A stretch of 64,000 bases of DNA from Delphinapterus leucas. Its lineage: Eukaryota; Chordata; Mammalia; Artiodactyla; Monodontidae. Numbering within the stretch: position 1 is the first letter of the stretch; every line of letters begins with the position of its first letter. The notes under the pieces are model-generated. The model was not told the DNA's origin and did not search any database. It saw nothing but the letters and a program-made list of their open reading frames with translations. Position numbers and translations under genes: made by a program. This document shows positions 12,148-23,992 of the stretch, piece after piece. The stretch covers positions 6,098,915 through 6,162,914 of the forward strand of contig NW_022098037.1 of the NCBI RefSeq assembly GCF_002288925.2. The letters run 5' to 3'.

Positions 12148-12745
12148 TATTAGTATTATATTGCTGCATAAGAGATGACCTCAAACTCAGAGGCTTACAA
12201 CAGCCCACGTTTATGATCTCATAGTTTCTCTGTGGGTCAGGAGTCTGGATAAAACTCAGTGGGGTCTTCCAATCAGGATGCCACAAGGTTGCCATCAGGG
12301 TGTCAGCCAGGCTGCGTTCCTTTCTGGAGTTCAAGGTCCTTTCACATGGTTATTGGCAGAATTTATTTCCTGGTGGTTGTCAGACTGAGGTCCCCCTTTT
12401 CTTGCTGGCTGTCAGTCAGGGGCTGCTCTCAGCTGAGCCTGTTTACGACTCTTAGCCCTCCTGGGCCCTCTCACATTGGTACCTTACTTCTTCCAAGCCA
12501 GCAGAAGAATCTCTCTGACCTCGAGACTCTCTTTTAAGTACTGACCTGATTGGTTCAGGCCAATCCAGGATAATCTTTCTTTTGATTAACTCAAAGTCAA
12601 CAGATTAGTATCCCAACCCCAGGAATTCCATCCCTCATATTCACAGGTCCCACCCACACTCGAGGAGCAGTGATTATCTGGTTATTCAGGATGTGTAATC
12701 CAGTGGGGTGGGAATCTTGGGGGCCGTCTTAGAATTTGACTCGCC
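12148..12745 (-). mobile_element. Ancient LTR-like interspersed repeat
   Basis: The plus strand reads 'attagtattatattgctgca', 'gaggcttacaacagcccac', 'ctctgtgggtcaggagtctg', then 'aaaactcagtggggtcttcc'. It ends '...ggaatcttgggggccgtctt'. It has the same general plan as the copies at 5089 and 59285. The family name is not certain. Confidence 0.55.
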
Positions 12746-12772
12746 ACGTAACTTGAGATCTAAAGAAGCAGA

Positions 12773-12981
12773 GGGCTTCCCTGGTGGCGCAGTGGTTGAG
12801 AATCCGCTTGCTGATGCAGGGGACGCGGGTTCGTCCCCCGGTCCGGGAGGATCCCACATGCCGCGGAGCGGCTGGGCCCGTGAGCCATGGCCGCTGAGCC
12901 TGCGCGTCCGGAGCCTGTGCTCCTCAACGGGAGAGGCCGCAACAGTGAGAGGCCCGCGTACCACACACAAAAAAAACAAAA
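12773..12981 (+). mobile_element. Young cetacean CHR-type SINE, full length
   Basis: It begins 'gggcttccctggtggcgcag', includes a tRNA-like B-box region 'cgggttcgtcccccggtccg' and ends 'gaggcccgcgtaccacacac' plus an A-rich tail. A perfect 12-bp duplication (taaagaagcaga) lies at 12761-12772 and 12982-12993. Confidence 0.95.
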
Positions 12982-13039
12982 TAAAGAAGCAGAAATTTAT
13001 CAGGCAGAGAAAATAGCATATGAGAAAACCCCAAGACTG

Positions 13040-13660
13040 TCAGGAGTTTGGGGATGTGGAAAGAAGAAGAGATGAGGGCCATGTGACTGGAACCCAGAGA
13101 AAGGAAAAATGATACAAGATAAAGGAGTAGCCGGATCATGCACTGGCCACCTTAGTGATTTTCCAGAGGGCCATGGGAAACCATGGATCACAATGCATTT
13201 TTAAAGGCATCTCTGATGTCAGCGACAATACACAAGGCAAGAATGGAACTGGAGGGAGCCCAGCTTCAAGGAGTCTTCAAGGAGCTCGATGGTGGAGACT
13301 TACAGGGGGATGGGGTGGTGGAGATGGAGAGAAGTGGACGGATTGGAGAGAGATGTAGGAGGTAGAGTCAGTCAAACACAATGATTGACTGAATGTGGGC
13401 CAAGGAAAAAGAAGTCAAAGGTGACTCTTGGAATTGAGGGACTGGGAGGATGATTGTGCCACTTCCTGAATCTGGGGACACTGAGGAGAAGAGCATTTTT
13501 TCCCAGAGAAGTGGATCTCTTTTAGACACGTTGAGTCTGATGTGCCCATGCAACAGCCAGGGGTAGATACCATGTTGGCCATTGGCGTTGCTGATCTGGA
13601 ACTCAGAAGAGGGTTCTGAGCCAAAGACAGGGATCTGGAAGAACCAGATGATAGGTGACA
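13040..13660 (-). repeat. L2-like fragment, minus orientation
   Basis: G/A-rich sequence includes 'gtagccggatcatgcactgg', 'agagggccatgggaaaccat' and 'aaagaagtcaaaggtgactc', matching reverse-oriented L2 phrasing. It is diverged. Confidence 0.5.
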
Positions 13661-13777
13661 TCTAAAGCCACACACCTATTTCCTGTCACTGATGCTAATG
13701 TCATCTTCAGGGGGTGAGCATTGTGACCATTTAGGAACATACAGTAGCTCAGAGGCTTTTCTCTACCAGGGCACAAT

Positions 13778-13780
<3 letters not shown>

Positions 13781-13819
<39 letters not shown>

Positions 13820-13845
13820 GTGAGTGAGTGTGTGTATGTGTGCAC
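13781..13845 (+). repeat. (TG)n microsatellite
   Basis: Seventeen uninterrupted TG units (13781-13814) are followed by a degenerate GAGTGAGTG/TGTGTATG portion. It is likely length-polymorphic. Confidence 0.95.
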
Positions 13846-13974
13846 GCACGTACATGAGCTGTGGAGAGAGAATTGCGTCCGAATCAGCTGAAGAGTTTTT
13901 TTGGACTACACTCCGAAATTCTGATGAGTCCTCAGGGAATTGAGAATTAAAAAAATGAAAAGAAACAAAGTCTT

Positions 13975-14110
13975 TTTAGGGAGTTATGCCCTCATTTTTC
14001 AGAGAAAACTGAAACTCAGGAAAGTGCAAGTCATTTGCCTGGTGACACACAGCTGAGTAGATGGCAGCCCCACTGAGAGGAGTTGAAATTGCTTAGCGAT
14101 TACTTTGAGT
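13975..14110 (-). repeat. MIR SINE, minus orientation
   Basis: It reads 'ccctcatttttcagagaaaa', 'ctgaaactcaggaaagtg' and 'ggtgacacacagctgagtag', the reverse complement of the MIR core. Confidence 0.7.
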
Positions 14111-14307
14111 CTTTTAACCCCCCAGAAATGTACATTTCTCCATCCATTTCAGAGACTGGATTCCAGATCCACCAAAAAACAGTCCGCCATTAGCTATAAA
14201 TTAGCAGAATGTTCCCCGAGCATTCTATGGGAGGAAGAAGGAAAGTCTTAGCTGTTGAACCACCCGCAGTGGTTGTAAGCTGACAACCGTGTCAGCTTCA
14301 GAGCAGT

Positions 14308-14415
14308 CATGCTTGGTATTGTCCTCATTTTACAGAGGAGGAAACAGGCTCATGAGCTGGTGTCGTGCCAGAAACACACAGGGAGCGTGAGTGGCAGAAC
14401 CAGGCTTCAAGTTTG
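14308..14415 (-). repeat. MIR SINE, minus orientation
   Basis: It includes 'cctcattttacagaggagga', 'aacaggctcatgagctggtg' and 'cacacagggagcgtgagtgg', then 'agaaccaggctt'. Confidence 0.75.
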
Positions 14416-14584
14416 TTTTTACCGCTGGCCTTACATTCATTTTAGGATGTTTAGAGGGAACTGTATGCACTGTACCTTGGATTTCAGCACGTAATTAAGT
14501 ATTTCTCAGAAAAAATAAAATGACAATGGAATTGAATCCACAAAGAAAACGTATTCATGAGCCCCACTTTGCTCTTGTGAAGCA

Positions 14585-14790
14585 GCGGTTCTGGAGCCCA
14601 GCTGCCTTGGTGAGAATCCGGGCTCCCTCGTTACTCACTGTGTGATCTTAGCCAAGATCTTTGTGCTTTAGCTCCTCATCTGCAGTAAAACGGGATAATG
14701 ATGCTGGCTGCACGGGGTTGGTGTGAAGATTAGGTTATTTAATGTGTGTAAAAGTCCTAAAACACTACGTAGCATGTGGTAGCGCTATGT
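14585..14790 (+). repeat. MIR SINE, plus orientation
   Basis: It shows 'ggttctggagcccagctgcc', 'ttactcactgtgtgatctta', 'tcctcatctgcagtaaaacg', 'ggtgtgaagattaggttatt' and 'agcatgtggtagcgctatgt' in MIR order. Confidence 0.85.
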
Positions 14791-15054
14791 AACTGCTCCC
14801 ACCTCTACTGTTCCTATTTTTTTTTCTCCAAGAGGCTTATCTGAGTTCCCAATTGGAAATTCATCTCTCCTTTCTTGTCCCCGGAGTGTCAGGGGTTTGC
14901 TTTGTTCTCCTGGCAACATAGTTATGAGAGAGTGAAATCCAGGTAGTTGCCTGAGGGGGTACAGAAGAGATGCAAGTGGCTATCCTGATTCGACCCTTTG
15001 TGCCCAATAGATTGAAACGTGGAGCGTTTTTATGCCTCAGGTTTTCAGCCATTA

Positions 15055-15420
15055 ACTCTTGTCCGTGCCCGGAATGCGCTCTCCCTGGATGATGGAACAG
15101 CCTTCTTTCCTACTTCTTCAGGTTTCTGTTCAAACGTCACCTTATCAAAAGGCCTGTCCACAGTACTCTGTCTAAACAGCATCTCCCTCTCACCGTTATT
15201 TTCTGTTTTCCTCCCCTTCTCTATTCTTCTTCGAAGCACACCGTCAGAAATACCGTGTGTCTGTTTATTGAGGGTTGTGTCCCCCATAGAACCTGAGCTC
15301 CACGAGGGCAGGGATTCGGCCTGTTTCGTTCACAGCTGTACTCCCAGCACCTAGGACAGTCCCTGGCACACAGAAGGCCCCCAGTGAAGGTTTGTGGACG
15401 GCGTGAATGGATGAGTGAGT
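15055..15420 (+). repeat. L2 3' end, plus orientation
   Basis: It contains 'cccggaatgcgctctccctg', 'tctgttcaaacgtcacctta' and 'gaacctgagctccacgaggg', then 'cctggcacacagaaggccc' and a GAATGGATGAGTGA tail typical of L2. Confidence 0.85.
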
Positions 15421-15529
15421 GAATGCTAAATTACAATTCACGTGATGAGATGCGTGGTCAGCTGCAGAGATCGCCATGATTTCCAGGCGCCCTTCTGCTG
15501 AACAAGCTCGGAACAAACCGAATGATTCT

Positions 15530-15760
15530 AGCCCCTCCCTTGCAGGTGAGGAAATCGAGGGCAGGGAAGAGGCCAGGTTCCAAATCTAAGGTGCAGCCAG
15601 AGAGAGAGCCAGGATTGGACAGTTTTCACAGACCATTTTAGTCTGCGCCTCAAAATAGCCCTAGGTGTTTGCAGCCCCAGGAGTCATGTTGTCTCTGTGT
15701 GGCCAGTGAGAGAAGTGAGGTGACTTAGCCAAACTCGCAAGGCAGAGCTGTGACAGGACC
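15530..15760 (-). repeat. MIR-like remnant (tentative)
   Basis: 'ccttgcaggtgaggaaatcg', 'gaggtgacttagccaaactc' and 'gcaaggcagagctgtgacag' resemble one or two reverse MIR cores. Confidence 0.4.
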
Positions 15761-16439
15761 TGGCCCAGGTGTTCTTTCCACCACAGAGCAGCACATGGAT
15801 GGCTGTTGGCCAGTGATCACCTAACAAGTCACATCAAGGGGACTTCTAGAAAGTATCTAAGCCTAGGTCTCCTGTAGTCTTCTGTGCCCTAATGAAGTTC
15901 CAGCTCTTTTAAAACGGTTTTCTTCAAGGTTCAAAAAGGATTGGGGATCATCTTTTGAGCTGAGTGGCTTTTTTAAGTTCAACAGCCTCTTGCAGGGCGT
16001 CCGGTTGACGTAGGATACTCTGGGCTGCCGTAGACCCATGGGGGCTATTTCCAAACAGACCCCTGTTTCGTTCCCCGTTTCCTGCTCACCTGTTCCCTGT
16101 CCCTGTTTGGCACAGATGTAACCCCAGGATGCACTTTGTGTCTTAGATGAATGAAATGAGCTTGCAAGTGAGAGACAGGCAGCTTCCTTCAAGCCAGGCA
16201 TTCACTCTGTGATATCTGTGGAGAGGAACGTAGTTCAGTTTACAGATGCAGCTGCCTCTCCTGGTCCCTCCAAGCAAGCACCTTTGTGTTCCTAATGCAT
16301 GGATATACTTTCATGGCCAAGATTTGGAAACCTGGTGGGAAGAAAGAAATCTTGTTCCTCGATTAAAGCTTTAACTTTAAAAAATATTTTTACCTGCCAC
16401 AATTACTTACAAGCCTTCCTTCTTACTGTTTAAAGAGTA

Positions 16440-16665
16440 TTTTTAGTGCACAAGGAACTGGCTAAGTACTTTGCATACAGAAAAGCTTGTAGTCCTCTGA
16501 AGAAATCTGAAGCGCTGCTGTTGTTCCCATTTCACAGATGAGAGAACTGAGGGTTACAGAGATTAAGTAACTTGTGCAAGGTCACCAGCTACTAATATCA
16601 GATCTGGCACTTGAACCCTAACTCCAAAGCTTGGACTTTTAACCACTACACTGTGTGCTTTCTCT
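16440..16665 (-). repeat. MIR SINE, minus orientation
   Basis: It reads 'ggctaagtactttgcataca', 'cccatttcacagatgagaga', 'gtaacttgtgcaaggtcacc', 'gatctggcacttgaacccta' and 'ttaaccactacactgtg'. Confidence 0.88.
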
Positions 16666-16669
16666 ACTC

Positions 16670-17799
16670 TGTTTTCCTTCAGTGTCTAAAGGAAGGTTGC
16701 ATATCCTCATGCAGCTCTTGTTTTGTAATTCTACTTAAATTCCACATATACTTTTTTTATCTCCATGGCTAGGGTATTAGCGTCTCAGGGGCAGGAATTT
16801 TCTCATTTTTGTATAGCCCAAAGCCAGTTGCCTTATTATAACATAAACGACCCTTTCTCGGCACAAGGCAAGTGGTTAATGCACTTGCAATAAATGTTTG
16901 ATAAAGAAATGATTAACCAAATCTTTTAAAATTGCTTTCCTTTCTCCTGCTACCTTTTAAAAGGTGCCACCATCCTGTTTCAGTATAACCCAATCAGTGA
17001 AAGTGGACCTGAAATGAAAATAGACTGATAAAAATTTCCCAGAATAAGGATTCTATGGCAAACGTGATTTCTAGTACATTTCCTTGATGCATGCACACAC
17101 ATTATCCACGTGTGACTCTGTACAAGATCGTGATCTCATTCAGGCAAACATCATAGACGTCAAACAGAACCCAAAATTGCAATGAGTTTTTTCTTTGAAA
17201 TCAGAGATGTGTGTCTAATGAGGGCCTGCAGGGGGAGGGAGGTCCCATCTGCACGTCTACCTGGGGAATCCTTGGAGGTTGCTCGGAGTGTTCATTGCCT
17301 CGGAATCCCTGGCAGGTGTGCGAGAGCTACAGCCTGGGAACCTTGGGCACAGAGCGGAGATTGGAGCCGCTTCTGACTTCTTGACAAGATGCTCTGAAGC
17401 GGCGACAGCTTTCCCCAGCGTGGGCCAGGGGAGTCGCATATGGGCTTCGTTCGCTGGTTTGTGGGTGGTAGGGAGGTGTGCTTGGGAGACAGACACAGCT
17501 TGGTACCCGTGTACCTCCTCGAACTCAGCTCTGACTCAGGAAAGCCAGCCAGAACATGGAAGTTCCAAGTTTCCCTTCAGGGGACAAGCTGGACACTGTT
17601 AGAAGTGGAGTTCCACCTCAGCTCTACATCAGCAGCAGGACGGGGGCCAAGGGCAGTGTCAGCAGGCAAAGGGGAGGCGGCCACAGCAGCAAGGCTGGGA
17701 CAAAGGGCACTGCTGAATGAGGCCACTTCTAGCCAGCAGCCCAGGCGTAGCTGCGGGAAGGGTTACCTGAGCTGCCCCTGGCTTATCTGACACAGCTCA
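16670..17799. other. Unassigned intronic sequence with a GC-richer block at about 17220-17790
   Basis: Overlapping frames of 107 and 116 codons on the plus strand and 79 on the minus strand occupy the GC-richer block. None is recognisable and none fits ANO4. I annotate no gene here. Confidence 0.45.
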
Positions 17800-19030
17800 T
17801 CACTTCATCCTTCTAGAAACCCATTCCTCCTGGATTCTGCCTTGTCTTTGTCCCTCTCCTTGTTTCCCTCCCTCTCTGATGGCTCCCCAGTCCGCTTTGA
17901 TGGTTGCTTTCTCCTCTTCCACACCTCTAAATGTTAGTGTGCCCTGGGGCTCAGTCCTTCCCTGTACTCTTTCCTTAGGTGACCTCATCAAGTTCTATGC
18001 TTTTAAATGTCAGCTACATGCCTGCAATTCTCAATAAGTCCCACCCTCTGAGAGCCAGACTCCCATATCCATTTGCCTGCTTCAAACTTCTGTGTACCTA
18101 TCGCCCAGGTACCTCAAACATGCACTTCCCAAAGTAAACAGCCATCTTCTCCCTGACTCTCGTCTACATCAGTGCGCAGTATCAACCATCCCAGTTTCCC
18201 AGACAAAACAACCTGCACATGCTTCTAAGACGCCGGATTCTTTTCTCACTCTCCTCATTTGATCAATCCCAAGTCCTTTCAAATCTACCTTCAGGTAGAT
18301 CTCAAGTCTGTCCATTTCTCCCTTCCTTGCCGCATTCACCTTCTGGTTCCAGCCACCATCTTATCTCACCTGGCCTCCTGGAATAACTTTTCTAGTGAAT
18401 TTTTCAGCCCTGTGCTCCCCCTGGGACATTCCCCACAGGGCATTCAGAGTGTACTTTCTGAAACAAGTGATGCTGTCATGCCTCTGTCTTTAATCCATTG
18501 GTAACTTCCCATTGACCTTAGGAATAAAATCCAAATTCCTTATAGCACTGAACCTGGCCTGGCAGTGTGTGTCCGCAGCTCTCCTCTTCAGCCCTTATTA
18601 TCAGGTATTCTCCCTGCCTCACACTTTACAGTATCCAGTCACCCGAGCCTTTTCAGTTCCTGGTGTCGTCTCCCATCTCTGGGTCTTCATACTTGCTGTT
18701 CCTTCTCCTTGGAACGCTTTTCACTTGGCTTCTCCCATAGCTGACATCTTCTCAGCTTTTGGATCTGAGGTTAGATGTTATGGCGGCAGGGATCAAATAG
18801 CTGATCTAAAGCAAGTACCCTGCTTCTACTGGCCCACAGCACTCTAATTCTTGTCCTTTTTTACCACCTTTCATAATTTTAAATCATATGTTTATTTGTT
18901 GTTCAACGTCTGCCTCCTGCTTCAGACTGTAAATTTGGGCTACTGTAATATATCCAAGCACCTAGCAGAGTACCTGGTATATAGTCATCATTTAATGAAT
19001 GTCTGTTGATTGAATGAATGAATGAATGTC
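17800..19030 (+). repeat. L2, long plus-oriented copy
   Basis: It contains 'taatccattggtaacttccc', 'ttaggaataaaatccaaatt', 'tagcactgaacctggcctgg', 'ctccttggaacgcttttcac' and 'cacctagcagagtacctggt', and a GAATGAATGAATG end. The part before 18480 matches the pyrimidine-rich upstream region seen in other copies. Confidence 0.75.
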
Positions 19031-19234
19031 CTTGGAGGAACATGTAGGGGACTGTGGAAGGACAGGAGATAGGAATTGGGGGCTTGACTCTCAGGGTTTC
19101 CTCTGGTTTAGCCTTGTGGTCAAAGACTGGAAAATCCTTTGCAGGTATTAGCTCCTTATCTGTCGCATTCACAGGTTGTAACTAGGTAACTAGCTGTGTT
19201 CTTCCCGCCACTGCCAATGTGGTGTGGCCCTTCT

Positions 19235-19460
19235 TAGAGATGATGATGACTAACATGTTTTGGATGTACTGTGAGTACCCCACCTGTATTATGCCATTTA
19301 ATACAACTCAATAGATAGCTATTGCTATCATTTCCCATTTTACAGATGAACGGACTGAGGCACAGAAAGGTTAAATAGCTTGTCCAGGATCGCAGAGCTG
19401 GTAAGAGGTAGACATATGAATATGAATATGGGCAGTCAAACCTCAGAGTCTGCATTCCTA
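19235..19460 (-). repeat. MIR SINE, minus orientation
   Basis: It reads 'tcccattttacagatgaacg', 'actgaggcacagaaaggtta', 'cttgtccaggatcgcagag' and 'aacctcagagtctgcattcc'. Confidence 0.88.
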
Positions 19461-19499
19461 ACTAACGTCTGGTCCAGCTAGCCACGTGGCTCTGAACCT

Positions 19500-19935
19500 G
19501 TACTCTCTCCCAGATTGACCTCATCCAATCCCATGGATTTAAATATTGTCTATGTCCTGGCCACACTTACTTTGTATCTCTGGCCCAGACTGCTCCCCTG
19601 AGCTCCAGACTCATTTATCTACACACAGGACATCTTCTCGTGACCATCACAAACTTACTTAGCATTTCCTAAACTGAGTTCATGATGTACCTTCATGCCC
19701 CTGCTCCCAGACCCTCTTCCAGCCATGGTTTTGGGGGTCGTGAGATGGAGAGATGTGTGCATCTACATGTCTCTGAGAGGTGGGTTGCTTGCGTTAGATA
19801 ATGGCATGCTATTTATTCTTTTCCTTACTGTTGCCTTATCTAACCTTCAGGTCAAGGACCATGATTTATATATCTTTGCATTCCCAGCATCTAGTACATA
19901 GAAGGTGTTCAATATGTTCTTGTTGAATGAACAAG
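19500..19935 (+). repeat. L2-like copy, plus orientation
   Basis: The upstream part 'acctcatccaatcccatgga' and 'tccccttgagctccagact'-like text resemble the 17940-18110 stretch. It ends 'cagcatctagtacatagaag', 'gtgttcaatatgttcttgtt', 'gaatga', the usual L2 3' end. Confidence 0.6.
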
Positions 19936-20639
19936 AGAGAAGGAATGTTTTCTGTGAATCTTACCTATTTCTACTCCAGGTGTTTTCCATGCTACTTCTT
20001 AATTTCTCCAATCATCCTTCTAAGGAGATTTTCCAGACTCCTCTAAATGGTCATTTTTCTTCTCCCCAGTGTTCTAACCTAAGGGATTTTTATTGCAGTA
20101 TATTAATGAAACAACTCTATGTTTCAAAAAATTCATTTTTATTTCTCTTCATTTTGGCACTTGCACACTTGGATTTATGTGGAAAGGAATACTTAATAAC
20201 AAGGAAAAACCTATTTAAGCACTGGAGAAAAGAGCGATATATGAGCCATATAATTAGCAATCATCTGTTTCACATTTATTTGTCTGGGCTGAAGCTCAGT
20301 TTCTCCTTAAAAACAGAGTATAAGTAATAAGTCCCATACACATAGACACAGGTGTGCAAGCATGCGCGCACACGCACACACGAATAGACATCATCATTAA
20401 TGGGAATTCAATTAACATTTTTCTCAAGGTTATCAAGATAATCTTAAATATAGCTTAATTTTCCCTCTTTGTTTTTGTTGCTTTGTTTTCTGAAATACGA
20501 AATTCTTTTCAGATTAGTTTGTATAAACTGATAAAGAATTCAGAGATTGTGTCTTCAATGCACATAAAAGCCATGGATTTATTTAAACCTCAGAGTTTAT
20601 CAGATAAAATTGACAAGGGAGTCAGGGGATGTGGCTGTG

Positions 20640-20800
20640 GACTCAGCTTTGCCTGGGATAAACTTTCAGTTTGGCTGTGGGTGACTTCCTTGACTTAGTC
20701 TCTTCCTTCTTTAAGAAATTGAAGTAAAGCCTCTCTTACAAGTTTGAGAATAAGATGAGGTAATGTGTAAAAGTGCTTCTAAAATTATAAAGCACTAAAA
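20640..20800 (+). repeat. MIR-like fragment, plus orientation
   Basis: 'tgtgggtgacttccttgact', 'tagtctcttccttctttaag', 'gataagatgaggtaatgtgt'-style text and 'aaaagtgcttctaaaatt' follow the 3' half of MIR loosely. Confidence 0.45.
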
Positions 20801-21403
20801 AATAGAGTGATGGTTTTATAATTATTGTTATAATTGAAATAATAGGAAAATGGAGTTTTTTTTATCATGCTGAATTCATCAAAGCAGTTGCTCTTTTATG
20901 CAGAAAATGGTTGAGATCCCACATTAGAAGTTTAGTTGACTCAGTATGTGTTCAGATAATGAACTTGGCTTTTCCAACACACAGAAGTATGGCACGTAAA
21001 ATGTGCCCTAAATGGAATATAGTACTGTATTCTCTTTAATATTTTCATACGTTCATGGGAGATCTACAAAATGATTATCCTTGCAATAGATTGTATATTT
21101 TCTGTAAAACTAGCAATCACAGTAATTCCACGAAGAGAGTATATTCTAAGATTATCCTCTATCTAAATCAAGGTTTGATTGATTCTGTAAATCAGTCACA
21201 TTCCCATCTTCTTTATTTTGTACAATTTTACTCGTTCTCTCATGGGAATATGAGAGAAGAAATAGCAGGAAGTGAGAACCTTGTCGGAAAGCTAGGAGAA
21301 TTTAAAGCATTCCCGGTATTACCATGAAACCTCCCAAGTGAGGAAGCTACAAAACCTTCCCAGACTCTGAAGTGTATCTTTAGTATAAACAAAAAGGCCC
21401 ATT

Positions 21404-21620
21404 GTTTTTTTTTGTTTTTTTTTTTTTGCGGTACGCGGGCCTCTCACTGTTGTGGCCTCTCCCCTTGTGGAGCACAGGCTCCGGACGCGCAGGCTCAGCG
21501 GTCACGGCTCGCGGGCCCAGCCGCACCGCGGCATGTGGGATCTTCCCGGACCGGGGCACGAACCCGTGTCCCCTGCATCGGCAGGTGGACTCTCAACCAC
21601 TGCGCCACCAGGGAAGCCCC
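21404..21620 (-). mobile_element. Young cetacean CHR-type SINE, full length
   Basis: T/G-rich tail, 'gcggtacgcgggcctctcac', GC-rich core, 'ggaccggggcacgaacccg' and 'gccaccagggaagcccc'. A 13-bp duplication lies at 21391-21403 and 21621-21633 with one mismatch (aaaaaggcccatt versus aaaaagacccatt). Confidence 0.94.
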
Positions 21621-21633
21621 AAAAAGACCCATT

Positions 21634-23189
21634 TTAAGGAAAAATAATCTTTCTTCTGCTTTTTAACTTAGAAAACTATATTATATATGGAAAAACAAGT
21701 GGCAATCTTTTCCAAAGCACAAGAATGCTCAACTGATAAGCTTTGAGAACATCTCAGATCAAGGCATCAGCGCATCCACAGACATGAATGGGACACAGTG
21801 GAGAGTGTGTGTGCTATGTTTCTATATATTCCTGTATGGACATTGCCACCCATGAGCTCATTCACACTACCCCTGGCTACCTGGCTCTAAGCACCCAGTG
21901 CAGGGAGGTAATAGGTTACTAAACAGAAAACCAGTTTGTGCAAAGAGACACAGCCCTAGTCATTGCTTCTTCAGTGGTTGCTGGCATGTTTGTTCCCTGC
22001 GTGGGCACCTTATTTGCAGAAATCGGCTATGTGGGCTCCAAGAGTGACTTAAATCTTCTTCACTTCTGGCTTCATAGGACTCCCAGCTTTCACTTGGGCC
22101 AGGACTAACTATTCACATTTCACTAGACAAATATTGGTTGAGTGTACAGTCTATAGTAGGCACTGTGCTAGGCCCAGAGGATTCACCCATGAATAACAGA
22201 AACTTTCCTTGTTCTCAAGGGGCTTAGAGACAGGGGTCTGCTTATCCTAAGCTGAAAGATAAAACCTTATTTCAGCCTGAACTGCCAGAAAGTTTGATTT
22301 TCCTAACCAATATCAAAGGGCACCCCACCACCACCATTGTGGATTTGGGCCTTGGCCCTCCTCCCCATGGGAAATTCAGCATCACCAAAGTCGCTGAGAA
22401 CATTGTAGTTGACACCAGCTTGATTTTCATAATATCTTGAGGAGTTCTTATGAATTAAGTACACTATTTATAAGCCTAGCCAGAAGACCCTGAATGAAAA
22501 TACAAGAGATGAATTACAATTGCATTTCATCTGCAATATAAAAACAATTCCCTGTAGTGCAAAAGCACCCCAGCTAAAGCATAAAGTTGAGCTTTTTTTG
22601 TCAGCTGTGGAAAAATATTGGCTTGTTTATAAATACTACTATAGGGAGAGTTCAGCCACAAAGGCCTAACATATCTTAAACTACGAAATTTTAAATTGAT
22701 ACTCTTAAACTGTAAAAATTTAAATAGTATACAGTTCAGAACGACTGTGTGTGAGAAGGATATGGATAAATAACTGGCCGTTTTACTAATTTTAAACTGC
22801 TCTGGCTTAACTGTTTCTCATCTTTCTTCTACATCCTTCCACAACTCAGCCCTCCCCCTGGGAAATGACTTCTGAAGGAAATCTCCTAATTGGAGATGTC
22901 CCCTTGGCCAGAGGCATAGACCAAAATGTGTTGGGGGGTTAACAGAGTATGAAGCTCTAGTTTTACTTGCTTGTCTAAGTTCTGTGTTGATAAGAAGCCC
23001 CAGAGGAGGCAAAGGTTTGGGGCCAAAGAACACAGTCCTTTGAAAAACCCTTGCTGATACTGACCCAGATTTAAGACTCGCATCTCTTAGGTCCCTTTAT
23101 CTCCACCACCACCAACTATTGCTTTTGCCTGGATGATTGAGAGCCTCTCTCTTTCTCTCTGCTTTCGCTGTAACTCTCCCTTGTTGTTT
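21634..23189. other. Unassigned intronic sequence
   Basis: No exon was recognised. A short stretch at 22110-22230 ('ggcactgtgctaggcccaga', 'gttctcaaggggcttagaga') is probably a reverse L2 remnant. Confidence 0.4.
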
Positions 23190-23750
23190 GTCCTCCACGC
23201 AGTAGCCACAGTGATCTTTGAACGTCTAAATCAAAATGACTTCCCCGTGGCCCTAGAATAAAGTTTAACCATCTTGTTGTGGCCTGTGAAGCACTACATG
23301 TTCCTGCCCACCTTTCCACCCTCTGCTCACTCCAGTCTCCATGATTAATCCACCCCAGACCCTCTACTCGCCTCCCTGTCCCCCGACCATAGGACATACC
23401 AAGCTATTTCCCAACCTAGGGCCTTGGCACCCAGAACATTCATCCCATGCTCTTTATCCAACTGGCTCCTTCTCTGTATCTCAGCTCACATGTCCCCTCC
23501 TCAGAGAGGACTTTCCTTGACCCTTTGCCCAAAGAAATGGGTACCCCACCCCAACTCTTCCTCCTAAGACTTTGTTGTCTTCAGAATACTCGTAGCTCTG
23601 AATCTGTCCCTCTCTCTTTAACTTGTTTTTGCCTGTCTTCTTTTGTGTGTGTTTTTGCAGAATGTAAATGCCATGCATATCTCTTTTGTTCCTAAACTGG
23701 TTCTCTAGTGCCTGCCACACAGTGGTGTATTGGTTGAGTGGATATATGCA
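23190..23750 (+). repeat. L2, plus orientation, ending about 140 bp before exon A
   Basis: It reads 'gtagccacagtgatctttga', 'acccagaacattcatcccat', 'cacatgtcccctcctcagag', 'aggactttccttgacccttt' and 'ctctagtgcctgccacacag'. Exon A's acceptor lies immediately downstream in unique sequence. Confidence 0.85.
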
Positions 23751-23891
23751 CACATAAGGAGGCAGCTTGTCGCTGAAGAATGCCCCCCATCTTAAACTCT
23801 GTACAAGTTCATGTGTTCTAAGTTCCAACTCAGTTGAAACCATAGGAGACTTGGATATACTTTTCAATTTAGTTTCTTTTTTCTGTTTCAG

Positions 23892-23992
23892 TCCTCTCTA
23901 ATAAATAGTGACATTATCTTTGTGAAGTTGCATGCCCCATGGGAAGTGCTCGGAAGATATGCAGAACAAATGAATGTAAGAATGCCTTTCAG
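23892..23992 (+). CDS. ANO4: Anoctamin-4, internal coding exon A (partial gene)
   Basis: This is an internal exon of ANO4 (TMEM16D), a member of the TMEM16 family of calcium-activated channels and phospholipid scramblases. Reading frame 1 gives SSLINS then DIIFVKLHAPWEVLGRYAE and MNVRMPF, ending with two bases (AG) of a split Arg codon. From memory this matches ANO4 better than its closest paralogue ANO3, which differs at many of these positions. It lies in the cytoplasmic N-terminal (dimerisation) domain, before the first membrane helix, roughly residues 155-190 by memory. A strong pyrimidine tract and CAG precede it (acceptor ends at 23891), and AG|GTAGGT follows. It appears to start in phase 0 and ends in phase 2, and at 101 nt is not divisible by three, so skipping it would break the frame. 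The preceding exon is not in the window. Confidence 0.93.

Larger units (their letters stand above)
1..23891 (+). other. ANO4: ANO4 intron upstream of exon A (5' end outside window)
   Basis: This is inferred to be intron because exon A is an internal exon with a proper acceptor and no other ANO4 exon was found upstream. I looked for the preceding N-terminal segment and saw no match in any frame. The intron is therefore at least 23.9 kb here. It is filled with MIR, L2, L1 tails, MLT1, MER20 and three young SINEs, listed separately. No independent promoter, CpG island or second gene was recognised. Confidence 0.8.

Noticed and set aside
12773..12981. tRNA gene-like A and B boxes in the young SINEs
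   Set aside because: The heads are tRNA-derived but lie in SINEs with target-site duplications and A-rich tails; they do not fold as functional tRNAs.
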